In this document: positions 18,736 through 28,755 of the stretch, piece after piece | Layout of the letters: each line of letters begins with the position of its first letter | How positions within the stretch are numbered: the first letter of the stretch is position 1 | From: Symbiodinium natans | Lineage: Eukaryota > Sar > Dinophyceae > Suessiales > Symbiodiniaceae | Direction of reading: 5' to 3' | Assembly (NCBI GenBank): GCA_905221605.1 | Contig: CAJNDS010000330.1 | Location: 132,501 to 163,857 of the forward strand | DNA: 31,357 nt | Notes under the pieces: model-generated | The model's input: the letters and a program-made list of their open reading frames with translations, nothing else | What the model was told of the DNA's origin: nothing | Databases searched by the model: none | Position numbers and translations under genes: made by a program

Positions 18736-19307
18736 CATCAACGGCCCTGGAGCTCGAACTAGAGTCATGAGTGAAAAGACGCACGAATTCAACACATATC
18801 AATGGGGTTGTTTTCCACAGGCTTCTACTAAATTTGCTACTTTTTCGCAGGAGTAATACCCTACAAAGAAGAATATGGGGCCCACTAAAATTCTAATAAT
18901 ACGGGCTCATTACAATCAATATAAAAATAGTGGGCGCCCAAAGAAAAATCTAATGCGTTTGCCGCCGGGCTGTTAATGATGTTTCGCCGGGCGGAATGTT
19001 ATCATCGTTTATGGGGGCTGCGATTACTAACTTTTTATTGTTCGCTCACGGGCTAAAATGATAAGATAAAGTAGTAATAATAATAGTAATGATAATAGTA
19101 GTAATAGTACTACAAAGAATAACGCCCGTGAAAATCAAGAGTATTGAAGATGCAAAGGACCCGTTTACATACAGTAACTTAAGGTGTCTTCATTCATGTT
19201 TGTGCGCTTCCGCCTCTCTCCTTTCTCTTAGGTCCGGCAGCCCTTCATAGTCCAAAATAGCACAGTAGGTGTCAATGTCGGCCAAGGCCGGCTTAGGGTT
19301 GATGCTC
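18736..19307. other. no supported gene; AT-rich trinucleotide tract
   Basis: Contains a TAATAG/AGTAAT tract (19057-19113) enclosed by an inverted repeat, TCACGGGC at 19046-19053 and GCCCGTGA at 19124-19131. It also has two CGCCGGGC words near 18980-19000. No gene. Confidence 0.5.
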
Positions 19308-19361
19308 TAAACCCTAAACCCTTAGCCCTAAACCCTGAACCCTAAACCCTAAACCCTAAAC
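19308..19361 (-). repeat. interstitial CCCTAAA array
   Basis: Seven C-strand units with two variants. Confidence 0.95.
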
Positions 19362-19645
19362 TGTATCACAGTTCAAGGTTTTTGACGGGGACGGACGAAA
19401 TCCCAACCTGAGATCGACAACCATCCTTACCATTCCTTGCATGCCTACCACCGCACTGCATGTCCCAACACCTCTTTAGGGTGTTACAGGCTACGGAGGA
19501 GGCTTATAGGGCTTTACGAGATTTAGGCTTTATGGACCCTAACGAGCAGGGCCTACGCCTGTTGGCCTCGAAGCCGGGGGAGAGTTCGGCGGTGCCGCGG
19601 CTGCAGCTTTCGAAGAACTTCAAACCCTAAAGCGCCTAAAGCCTC
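19362..19645. other. nothing recognised
   Basis: Unique, GC-rich in the middle; no domain-bearing frame and no repeat beyond single telomeric words. Confidence 0.5.
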
Positions 19646-19767
19646 CTTGAACTTCATGGAAGTTGTACGTAGGGTTAGAAGGACCCGAAAGGAGGCTAGA
19701 ACCAGATATCATTATGTTCTTACCTTACTTGTAACCCCACTTCTAGCTACCCATGAACCAGCAAGTA
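19646..19767. mobile_element. TIR family F element, degenerate
   Basis: The left arm CCTTGAACTTCATGGAAG and the right arm, complement of GCTACCCATGAACCAGCAAG, retain the family F core TTCATGG. The interior has GTAGGGTTAGAAG like other copies. Boundaries are approximate. Confidence 0.5.
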
Positions 19768-20305
19768 GACTGAGCCTTCACCCTAAGCCCCACCCCACGC
19801 CATCCTGAACCTAGCCGTTTGATGTGCAAGCCTCCATGCAAGGCTTTTGCATGGGGTGTGGAGTGTACGAAAGTGACACAAGACGTTCTGGACATTTGGG
19901 AGGGAGGTCTTGCAAAGAGCATCAGGACACAAAAGCTAGGGGGGTCTGAATCTCGGGAGCCTGTGCCGAGTTCGACCCTGCGGAGCAAAGTTTAAGATGT
20001 ATTGCAGTCGCGCGAAAGGGCTCTGAATGGCAACGCACGTTGATCCTCCGCATAGAAACCATGGGTTTTGACCCATGAACGAGGCAAGCAATCTTCTCAC
20101 CCCTCATTGCTTGTCAATCCGATATCTGAGGCTCGCAGCTCTTCGACAACCGCGCTGATGAGGTTTCCTTCCAACAAATACAGAAGCTGCACCGCGGTTG
20201 TAGGTTGCAGTCACGTCTGCAAAGCCTGAAACGAACCACCCGAGCCAGCACCATCGTTCAAAGTGCAAGCTGCATGCTGTTGCCATGGGCTAGCATGAGC
20301 CTGCG
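19768..20305. other. no supported gene
   Basis: Open frames on the minus strand (19743-19988, 19922-20107, 20104-20286) follow one another but have no recognisable domain. They could be pieces of an unrecognised minus-strand gene; evidence is weak. Confidence 0.35.
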
Positions 20306-20437
20306 CCCCAAACCCTAAGGATTAAACCCTAAACCCCAAACCCTAAACCCTAAATCCTAAACCCTAAACCCTAACCCTAAACCCAAAACCCTAAACCCTA
20401 AACCCCAAACCCCAAACCCTAAACCCTAAGCTCTAAA
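20306..20437 (-). repeat. interstitial CCCTAAA array, mixed variants
   Basis: About eighteen C-strand units with CCCCAAA, CCCTAAT and missing-base variants. Confidence 0.96.
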
Positions 20438-20534
20438 TGCAGCAGAACCCGGACGCCCAGTCTTTCGCCAGGCGGCCATCTGTGCGATGCCTGCTCTGAG
20501 AAGAGGAGCACGACAGGAAACAGGTAGCATATGC

Positions 20535-20614
20535 ACCCTGAATCCTAAGCCCTAAACCCCAAACCCTAAACCCTAAACCCTAAACCCTAAACCCCAAACC
20601 CTAAACCCTAAACC
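20535..20614 (-). repeat. interstitial CCCTAAA array
   Basis: About eleven C-strand units with two CCCCAAA variants, 97 bp downstream of the previous array in the same orientation. Confidence 0.96.
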
Positions 20615-21057
20615 TTTCTCTCCCTGTTTCACCTCGTGGCACGTGCTAACGAAGGGGATTTCAGCGAGGTGCATTTCCTTCATGAAGGTAGCGGAATGGC
20701 TGGGAAAGGACAGAACAGTTTTGGGAGTTATATTTTCCCGAAACCCTAAAACCTATGCCCTAAAACAAGATTACAGGGAGTCCTGAATTACTTTCTAGTG
20801 TCAATTTGAAAAATCCCTTCAAGTGGCCTACTGTGGCAGGAGGAAAGTTCGACCCAGTCGCTTCAGCCGCCATGAAGCCCTCGCAACTTAGGCAAAACCC
20901 CCCCTCCCCTCAAGTCTCCTAGCACCCCAACACCCAGATCGCAGACTCCACCGCAGCTGATGAGTTGTGTAAATCCAAAAACGGCGCAAGTTTTCTCCGC
21001 CACGCAGACCATGCAACACGCACACCAGGGCCCATTTGCCCCACTACTCCGCGGTAT
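20615..21057. other. nothing recognised
   Basis: Unique sequence with a poly-C stretch near 20898-20908 and a diverged telomeric triplet near 20740-20765. No domain-bearing frame. Confidence 0.5.
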
Positions 21058-21106
21058 GGGTTTAGGGTTTAAGTTTAGGGTTTAGGGTTTAGGGTTTAGG
21101 GTTTAG
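21058..21106 (+). repeat. interstitial TTTAGGG array
   Basis: Seven G-strand units with one AAGTTTAGG variant. Confidence 0.96.
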
Positions 21107-21339
21107 TGGGTAGCATCCTTGAGTTCGTGATTTTCCGCCACCTGGGTCGAAACTTTTTTCCTTGCGATGTAGGTGCCATTGTACAAATGCCGGCTGTCGG
21201 ACAGGTGCAGAAAGATTGCAACTGCCAGACGCTTGTACTAGATTCTTTGAAGGAACGCCATGCCACGCAAGGGCTCTGACAAAACGTCGCGAAGGCAAAA
21301 GAAGGAGGCAACTAATCCGGAAATAGGCGTTAAGATATT

Positions 21340-21625
21340 ACTCGGAGGCTTTGCATCTCTGGTTTTACATATTCAGAGTACGAATAAAATTAGAATGTAT
21401 ATTTATATATATATATATATTGATTGATTGGGTCGACATTCTTTATTTTGGTTGTTATCTAGGGTATATGATTGGAGGATTGATGAAGAAATTCAATGAT
21501 TTATATCCATATATCCTAAATTAGTTCATACTTTTGGATAATTATTGATGAATAAAATTTCTGCTATGATTATATGGAAAGTTATGATATATGTATCGAT
21601 ACAAATATTCTCTAATTGAAAGGCT
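21340..21625. other. AT-rich island, possible foreign or organelle-derived DNA
   Basis: About 285 bp of markedly AT-rich sequence (including a TA run at 21398-21420) in a much more GC-rich region. One plus-strand frame starting near 21421 is open for long stretches only if TGA is not read as stop, and it still meets a TAA near 21532. This hints at, but does not show, organelle origin. No known organelle gene is recognised. Confidence 0.45.
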
Positions 21626-21848
21626 TTTGATCTCTAACATGCTCTCACAACGCTCCACGAGTGCAGTCTTGGTGCCTCTTCATCTTGGGAATCCATAAGG
21701 TTCAGGGTTGAGGGTTTAGGGTTTAGGGTATAGGGTAACTCTAGCCGCCCAGCGCTGTCGGACTCTGCGAATTTTCTCAGAACCTTCATCGGCCTCAGAC
21801 TGTGCCATCGTCTTGAAACGAAGGACAAGGTCCCTGGGTAAACAACTT

Positions 21849-21918
21849 GGTAGCCCAGTGTTATAAGTTGACCAACCAAAAACGGGTGCCCTCATAATAA
21901 TATGGTTACTGGGGTACC
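21849..21918. mobile_element. TIR family G element, short copy (70 bp)
   Basis: The arms GGTAGCCCAGTGTTAT and the complement of ATGGTTACTGGGGTACC match at 10 or 11 terminal positions. The interior AACCAAAAACGGGTGCCCT matches family G. No target duplication found. Confidence 0.7.
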
Positions 21919-22800
21919 GAGAACTGTACTCGTAGCACACAAAAACATGCACCTTCAAAGTTTCTAGTCCTGTTGATGAGCTTTGCAGTTCCACGGTCAA
22001 CTCAACCGACTTCAAAGACTAATGTCCATGTGCTCGGATTGTGCATTCTACTCTGCACTCCAAAAGTTCTCGAGCTCCGCGATTCGCAAGCGCCTCAGCC
22101 CTCAGTACTCAGCCATGAGTGGATTGCCATTCGCGGAAAGCAGCCCAATGCTCACGCATGCGACATGGCTCTCAGGCCTCGCAAGGATCTCGATGAACTT
22201 TCACTGGTTGTTTCGTTGCTTGTGCGCATGCTTCAAATCTCCACAGAGACAGGATATGCACAGCCCTGAAGTTGCGATGATCACATATAGCGGAATATAG
22301 CGTCACAGCGCTCCAACTCGTCATGCGAAATTATCTTGATGAGGAGCACTGCTAAGGACTTCTCGTTCTCTTCCCTTCTAGCTTTTTAAGTCGCCAGGTC
22401 GTGACGGCATGTCTGCTGGAGCCAGAACCTCCTGCAACTTCAGGATCATGTAGTCGATGAGGTAATGAGTAGAGGTGTGAAGATCCCGTAGACATGGAGG
22501 TGAATGTTCTCACAGAGGCTGTTGTCCATGTAGATGTAACTCAAGTTCCCGAAGAGGTTTTTGTCGTGGTTCTGGTGCTTGCCGATGGGAGCCTCGTTCG
22601 CACTGATGTGGATCCTGCACTCGCTGATGGAGATCTTGTGGATGCGTGACAAAAGCAGAAGGTATCGTTGCATGAACAAAATCACAAACCCTGAGCCCTA
22701 ATAGAGTATCGTTGGGGCCGGGGTGGCCGGGGTGGGTTGACAAGAGGCGCTTTCACGCGGCCCGGGGTGTTCCACGCCCGAGCGCACGCCTTCTCCTGAC
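21919..22800. other. no firmly supported gene; coding-like patches
   Basis: 21973-22300 is open in two plus frames, and 22446-22740 is open on both strands (minus frame reads RIHKISISECRIHISANE; plus frame reads VDMEVNVLTEAVVHVDV). Neither matches a known family. The 22446-22740 patch has the more coding-like composition and could be one exon, but its strand is undecided. Confidence 0.3.
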
Positions 22801-22997
22801 ACACCCTAAAGCCCCCTAAACCCTAAACCTAAGCCCTCAACCCCAAACCCCAGAAAGCTGGTTTGGGGAAGCGGAGAGATGATTTCGTGTTCAGCCCCAG
22901 AGCCTTGAAACCAGAGCCTCGCGGCCTCTGGGCCGTTGTGCTCCGAAGTTCTCTTCGGGTTTAGGGTTCAGGGTATAGGTTTGCATTAGGGTTTAGG
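22801..22997. repeat. telomere-type C array, about 105-bp spacer, G array
   Basis: Degenerate CCCTAAA units at 22801-22850, unique GC-rich spacer, then degenerate TTTAGGG units at 22956-22997. Confidence 0.8.
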
Positions 22998-23064
22998 GAA
23001 GCTTCCTGAAACCACCCTCAGGCCCAAACCTTAAAAGGCTCTTAAGCCCTCGGCCCTAAACCCT

Positions 23065-23184
23065 ACTTGGAGGTTCATGGGTAGCTGTTATAAATGGGAT
23101 TATGAGTAGGGCAACCTGAATTGCAACCACCTTCTTTGGAGGTATTTAAAAGCCGTACTTATAACTACCCATGAAACTTCAAGT
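23065..23184. mobile_element. TIR family F element, best copy (120 bp)
   Basis: The arms ACTTGGAGGTTCATGGGTAG and the complement of CTACCCATGAAACTTCAAGT differ at two positions over 20 bp. The flanks AAACCCT (23058-23064) and ATACCCT (23185-23191) suggest an aged target duplication in a telomere-type word. The interior carries TTATAAATGGGATTATGAG and AAAGCCGTACTTATAA. Confidence 0.82.
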
Positions 23185-23430
23185 ATACCCTAAAGCCTGA
23201 AGGGTTCCCGCCTCCTCACGCAGCTGCAGGCCACCGCCCCTCCTGCCACTGGCGCAGTGGCAGCCTCGCCCTCACCTCCGGAGTCTTGTCGATTTGCGTT
23301 GTTGGTTTCGGGCATAGGGATAAGGGTTTAGGGGTTTAGGGCTTGGGGATAAGGGTTCAGGGGTTTAGAGTTTAGTAATTCAGGGGTTTAGGGTTCAGGA
23401 TTTTGGGGGCCTGGGAGAAGCCTTGTTGAG
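23185..23430. other. unique stretch then degenerate G-strand telomeric words
   Basis: 23210-23310 is GC-rich and unique. 23320-23400 carries diverged TTTAGGG/TTCAGGGG units. No gene. Confidence 0.5.
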
Positions 23431-23496
23431 GGGTTTGCTGTGTCCACAAACACAAATACATTTGGGTTTGCTGTGTCCACAAACACAAATACATTT
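23431..23496 (+). repeat. perfect 33-bp tandem duplication
   Basis: Two identical adjacent copies beginning GGGTTTGCTGTGTCC and ending AAATACATTT. Confidence 0.92.
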
Positions 23497-23499
23497 GTC

Positions 23500-23640
23500 C
23501 TTATATATATATGTATATATATATATATATATAGATAGATATGCATATGTGGCCACCCCCCAAGAGCACACTTGCATAATATATATATATATATATATAT
23601 AGATACACATACATGCATACATATAACATACATATATACA
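23500..23640. repeat. compound AT/CATA microsatellite
   Basis: Two TA tracts (about 23503-23535 and 23577-23603) plus CATACATA units. The long minus-strand Tyr/Ile-rich frames here are translation of the microsatellite. Confidence 0.9.
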
Positions 23641-23863
23641 TACACTTAAGCAGCTTACATGCCTGTTGAAGTTGCGCTTGTTGCACTTGCCTATACATTT
23701 TTCGTATATGTACCTGAATGTATTCAGATGTGTTTTCACTTTTTTGTTTCAGCTACCGTGCTGGTAGTTGATTCTCGACATTTTGGGTTTATTGTAGGTT
23801 AAAGGGCTTAGTTTTCACGTTCGAGTCTTTCTTGGGCCTTTCGATCAGTCCGGGATCGACTTG

Positions 23864-23903
23864 TGTTTCTGCTTGCAGGGGGCTGTTTCTGCTTGCAGGG
23901 GGC
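23864..23903 (+). repeat. tandemly duplicated 3' splice acceptor-like sequence
   Basis: The 20-mer TGTTTCTGCTTGCAGGGGGC occurs twice back to back (23864-23883, 23884-23903). Each copy has a pyrimidine-rich tract ending GCAG. This is immediately 5' of the kelch coding sequence, so it may be the acceptor of an upstream intron or a spliced-leader trans-splice acceptor. The frame continues open upstream to about 23798, so which AG is used is unknown. Confidence 0.65.
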
Positions 23904-23971
23904 CGTACCTAGGTACTTATAGGACCCTCAGGGTAAGGAGATACGGAAACAAAAGCCGGCAGAGCGGTGTC

Positions 23972-25141
23972 ATGGGCCCTTGGTGGGAAGAGCTCGCCTC
24001 GCTGTCCCATTCAAGAACCGGTCACACAGCAGTGGAAGTCAACGGCAGCCTCGTGATACACGGAGGGTACACGAGACATCCCTTCCTTATTGATCATATC
24101 GATGTCTGGCAACTCATGTTGCAGAGCGGACCACCCTATAGGTGGCAGGAGTTGACGACATCTGGGTTGCGGCCCAAAAGACGGGCACATTCTGCGGTGA
24201 TGCTTGGTGAGAAGATGCTAGTGTTCGGTGGACACTATGATTCTGACCGTTACATATCTAGTGGCTTCTACGCTGGCTTCTCGATACAAGTATATCCGAA
24301 CGGACTGTGGCAGCTGACTTTTCTCCAGGATGGCTCGGGCTCTTGGTCTGAGCTTAGCACTTCTCAGCGTCGCCCACCAGGAAGGTCCCACCACACGGCC
24401 GTAACCGTCTCAGATGGCTCCATGCTCGTGTTCGGAGGTTTCTACTGGCAGCCGGAACAGGCAGAGAAGTACATGTCCGACGCTTGGCGGTTTCAGCTGG
24501 ACGGTGAGAGCTCGGGCATCTGGGAAAGCCTCTCCACCAATGGAGGCCCCGAGGCAAGGTGGGACCATGCTGCAGTGGGACTTCTCGACGGCTCAATGCT
24601 CATCTTTGGGGGCAGGGCCTCGACAGGTATCCACTTCGACGACATGTGGCTGTTGAGCCTGAGCCAAGGCAGCACGCACGTCTGGTCAGAGCTGAGAGTT
24701 GCTGGCGCCCGGCCCCCTCCGAGGTCTAGTACAAGAGCAGCAAGAATGGCCGATGGGAGCGTGATCCTCTTTGGAACTTCTTATGGGTCAAAACCTAATG
24801 ACTTGTGGAGGCTCACTATGAGCCAAGGTTCGCCATCATGGACCGAGCTGGAGTTGTCCTCGGCGGAGCGCCCTGACCTTCGATGGAGGCACACAGTGGT
24901 GGGCGCGGCAGATGGAACGCTGCTGGTTGTTGGTGGTTTCGGCCAAAACACAGAAATACAATACAATGATGTGTGGCGGCTTCACGACGCTATTCCGACC
25001 ACCACCACCACCACGAAGACCTCCACCGTCAGCACGACCGTGTGCTTTTGCCAGGCGGAGAGCTGGAATGGGACGGCGTGTGCAGCTTGTGACGCTGGGT
25101 ACAACAGCCCGGGATGTTCCACCTTCTGCGAGCCTACTCTG
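23972..25141 (+). CDS. exon 1: six kelch repeats, Thr-rich linker, start of EGF-like segment
   Basis: About 390 residues from the first in-frame ATG (23972); the frame is open upstream to about 23798 without another ATG, so the true start is probably in an upstream exon. Six repeats show the kelch pattern of an R..H/S..A start, a hydrophobic strand ending in GG, and a later W: RTGHTAVEVNGSLVIHGG, RRAHSAVMLGEKMLVFGG, RSHHTAVTVSDGSMLVFGG, RWDHAAVGLLDGSMLIFGG, RSSTRAARMADGSVILFG and RWRHTVVGAADGTLLVVGG, separated by DVW/DLW and W.EL motifs. Repeat 5 lacks the second glycine of GG. A TTTTTTKTSTVSTT linker follows, then VCFCQAESWNGTACAACDAG with six cysteines by CSTFCEP, an EGF-like pattern containing an NGT sequon. 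The overlapping minus-strand frames are shadows. Confidence 0.9.
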
Positions 25142-28100
25142 GCATCTATATCCCCCTTGTGAAAAATTTTATTTTTTGTTAACATAAAAACCCAAGAGGA
25201 TATAAAACATGTCATGTTTATCAAGGTTCCAAGGGGAGTATAGGCATTGGTCGTCTCAAGTATGGACGTACCTCATTTGCAAGTGACCCTGGATGGCTTC
25301 GGTCTCATCTCCATGTCTTTGGCTCCGTCCACGTTGCCCGCGAACATCTATGAGACCACGGTTCGGTTTCTATATCCCCCTTGGGAATTACTTTTCATTC
25401 TTGTTCATATAAAACATAAGAGGATACTAAAAACATTATTCTGTTTAAGGTTCTAAGGGGAGTATAGGTTTGTGGTCGACGTGGCTGAGAACTCGTCCAT
25501 CTTGAGCTGGGCGCCCGGCAGTTGCAACGAGCAATGGGAGCGAAACAGCGACCTACTCCAGCTTGTCACGAACTACACGGGACGTGATGTTGGCCCGTGC
25601 AGGCTTGATGCTAGGTCGGGTCCTGGGGTATTTTGTTTTTTCCGTTTAGTGGGGAATTAGGGAACTATATTCAGGAATATATTTCAAAGGGTGTTGATTA
25701 TGAGGGCCAGCCTAGGATGAGAGTATGAACGAGAGCACGCTTATCCGAGCTGGCGTCTTGGCGATCTTCATGGTGGCGACTTCCGGTGGGGGGGAGCTTG
25801 CTGCGGCGCAATGGAACATCCCCGTGCAGCTCGACTTCCCCAGGGACGTCGTCGGCATCTTCAGCACCGAGCTGACAGCCGTTGCGCTGAAGCAGATCCA
25901 AGGGTTCAATGTGCACTTGGGGCAGTTTAGTTCCACACTCAAGCTCTTCCGAGCGGCTGAGTTCAAGGACGAGCGAACCGTGGCCGTATTTCAGTCGACC
26001 CAGCATGCTTTTGCAGAGCAGCGCCTGGTGGGAGATGGGCTGCACCTTTCGTTCCTGCGAGCTTGGCTCTCCGACTCATCAGCCGCAGAAGCCAGTGCCA
26101 TCCACACGCTGGATGCCGAAGTGTTGCAGGAAGGGCTTGGGGGCGTTGTGCGCATCAAGGCTCAGATGATGGTTTGCCCAGATTGCTACCTCCACATCTT
26201 GAGCAAGGTCGAGATGACAGGCAGTCGACTCTTGGAGGAACACTACTCTGCGGACTACATTGCCGTTCAAGTGCCAACTCCACAAGTTGCTTAGCCAGGT
26301 TGAGCTCACGCTTCGCAGTGTCGGATTTCAAGTACGTATGTGGAGCTTTCATGTCAACGCTAGTGATTGAAGAGCTGAAGTAGCCCTCCTATGTCGCGAA
26401 GACTTGTTTGTCTCGCGCCTCTCGAAACCCTATAGACTTTAAGCTCTAAGCCCTGATACTAAGAGGGCTTTGGGAACTTCCGGTTTTATGACTGGCCGGT
26501 TTAAGTAGGGAGCGGGGTTGGTAGGGGAGCTGGTTGGGGGAGTTTCGGGCCAGGCCCGGCAAAGCAGCAAGACTTTGAAGATACATGATGGGTTGAAAAA
26601 AGCGGTATGTGAGACTCTACAATTCTGTGAGCCTTATCTCATCTCTAAGAAGGAAAAACCCGAAAAGGTTAAGATTTTTCTCGACGAGAAAAACACTAAA
26701 ATGTTTCAGGCTTAATGGGTTTAGGGTTCAGGGCAAACTTTTGACCCTAGGGTTTACTCCGGAAAGTTCGAGGTTAACTTTCTTACTCCCCTCGTACTCC
26801 CCTCCCTACCACTGCCCCACCTCCCCCCCACCAAAAACCCTAAACCACATTAGAGCCGAGTAAGCCCTCGCAGTCTTTTAGAAGGTAGCCTTATGACTGC
26901 CCCCAACGTCGCGTGGCTCAGGCCCCGAGACTCATCCCAACTGCCCTACCATCCCCGCTCCCTACTCAAAGTCGGCCAGATGCCCTTTTCAGGGCTCAAG
27001 TCTGAGCTTGCGTTCCCTCTCTGAGGCTTCGATCGTCCAGGATGCCGAGACTCCATGGACTCCGATCCTCATCACCGCAGTGGGCCTCGTTCTCGGCCTT
27101 CTTTTTCTCGGCCTTTACATGTTCTTTCGGAAGCCTTCGATAGCTTCAGTTCACCTGGAGACCAGCCGGGAGGTTCGTGCCACCATGCAAAGAATCTTGG
27201 CCATGGCGCCTCCAGAGGAACTAGGGCATGGTCGGGATGCACGCGGAGATGGCTACACGAAGCTGCGCCTGCAGGATGTCTGGCGGGTGAATTGTGGACT
27301 TCACGCAGCAAGCTTTGCAAAGGAGCGGAGAAAGATGCATGGCGCATGGTTCTGCTGCGTAGTGAGGCTGTGTTGACGTCGTCTTGAATTCGTTGCCAAG
27401 CTCTTGTCGCTTTCTTGCATAGCCAACTGCTCTGAACCAAGGACAAGGAGAAAGTTGGCGAGAGCCCGCCTCAAAGCACTGGGAGGACAGATTCCCATGG
27501 TAGCGGTTGAGTTGGATGAGGTGGTGAAGGACCTCAAAGACATGATCAAGACCGACTCAAGCATCAATGAGACCATACTCTTGCATGGGACCAACACTAC
27601 CGGGTTGGAGGCCCTTCTTCATGAGGGGCAACTGGAGATGTTTTTGGATCCCCGCTTTACCAGCAGGGACGCGTTTGGTCGAGGTGTGTATTTTGCCGCA
27701 ACTGTGGTTGATTTAGAATCAGTTTTGTATGTCGATGGCCCCCAAATCCTATACAACCTGTTTACAGGATGCCCGGCGGAGCCCTTCTTCCCTTTCTTGG
27801 GGTGAAAGGATCCCTTACAAGCCCGCAAAAAGCAAAAAAAACACCCTTTCCATTCCTAGGTTGCTGGGCAACGTAGTTCAGGGGCCCCAAATGCCCCCCC
27901 CCCCCCCCCCCCCTAAGGAAAATGTGTGCAAGACCGACCAATATGCCAGTCCTGGGCTAAAGCCGGATGATGATGGCAGAATCAAGAAGCTCCTGTATGG
28001 CGAAGCAGCTGCCAGCAAGGAGATTCACTTCGTATTCGTCTGCCGAGTGATCCTGGGGCTGGCAGGCTACACGCGCATAAGTAAACCCTAAACCCTAAAC

Positions 28101-28629
28101 TCCGTAAACCCTAAACTCCCTAAAGTCGCTAAACTCTCCAAACTCCCTAAACTCCCTAAACTCCCGAAACCCTAAGCCCTCAACCCTAAGCAGGCTACAC
28201 ACAAAAGACGAAGCCTTGCCCGGCCATGCATGGCAGGGAGGCCACGACCCTTGCGAAGGAAGGGATGAACCTCTTGGAACCATCAGCAGCGCAGATGGTC
28301 ACTTAGTAGCTGAGTGAGTACACGTTTAGGGTTTAGGGTTTAGGGTTTAGGGTTTAAGGACTCTAATCCCCTATAGAACTGAAAGTGTACACTTTCTTGG
28401 GGCCTTATGAGCTCAGCAACTAAGGTCACCATCCCCAACACCGATCCTCCTCTCAGATACAAGCCTGTTCCGCAGTATACTCTTTTTGTTCCTCCCATTT
28501 TGGGGCTTCCATTTTATAGTGTCACTAACTTAAAGAAGTATATTGTACTTTTTTCAAGGGGGCTACTGAAAAGCGTTTCCATTATAGTACCACGAACTCA
28601 AAGCAGTACATATATATATATATAATATA

Positions 28630-28662
<33 letters not shown>

Positions 28663-28682
28663 CTATATATATAATATATATA

Positions 28683-28755
<73 letters not shown>

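Noticed and set aside
23388-23739. Minus-strand frames rich in Tyr, Ile and Cys
   Set aside because: They are translations of the AT/CATA microsatellite and the 33-bp duplication.
25698-26045. 115-codon minus-strand frame
   Set aside because: It is the antisense shadow of exon 4, whose frame is tied to the kelch exons by three target-duplication-defined introns.
26982-27001. Possible dinoflagellate spliced-leader relict (TTTTCAGGGCTCAAG)
   Set aside because: Only GCTCAAG and a T run agree with the leader end; the match is broken by three extra bases and is more simply the acceptor of intron 4.
27704-27805. Continuation of the PARP exon 6 frame to 27805
   Set aside because: The downstream PARP motif KTDQYA is in another exon, and splicing at 27703 restores the normal motif spacing; the continuation enters a TIR element.
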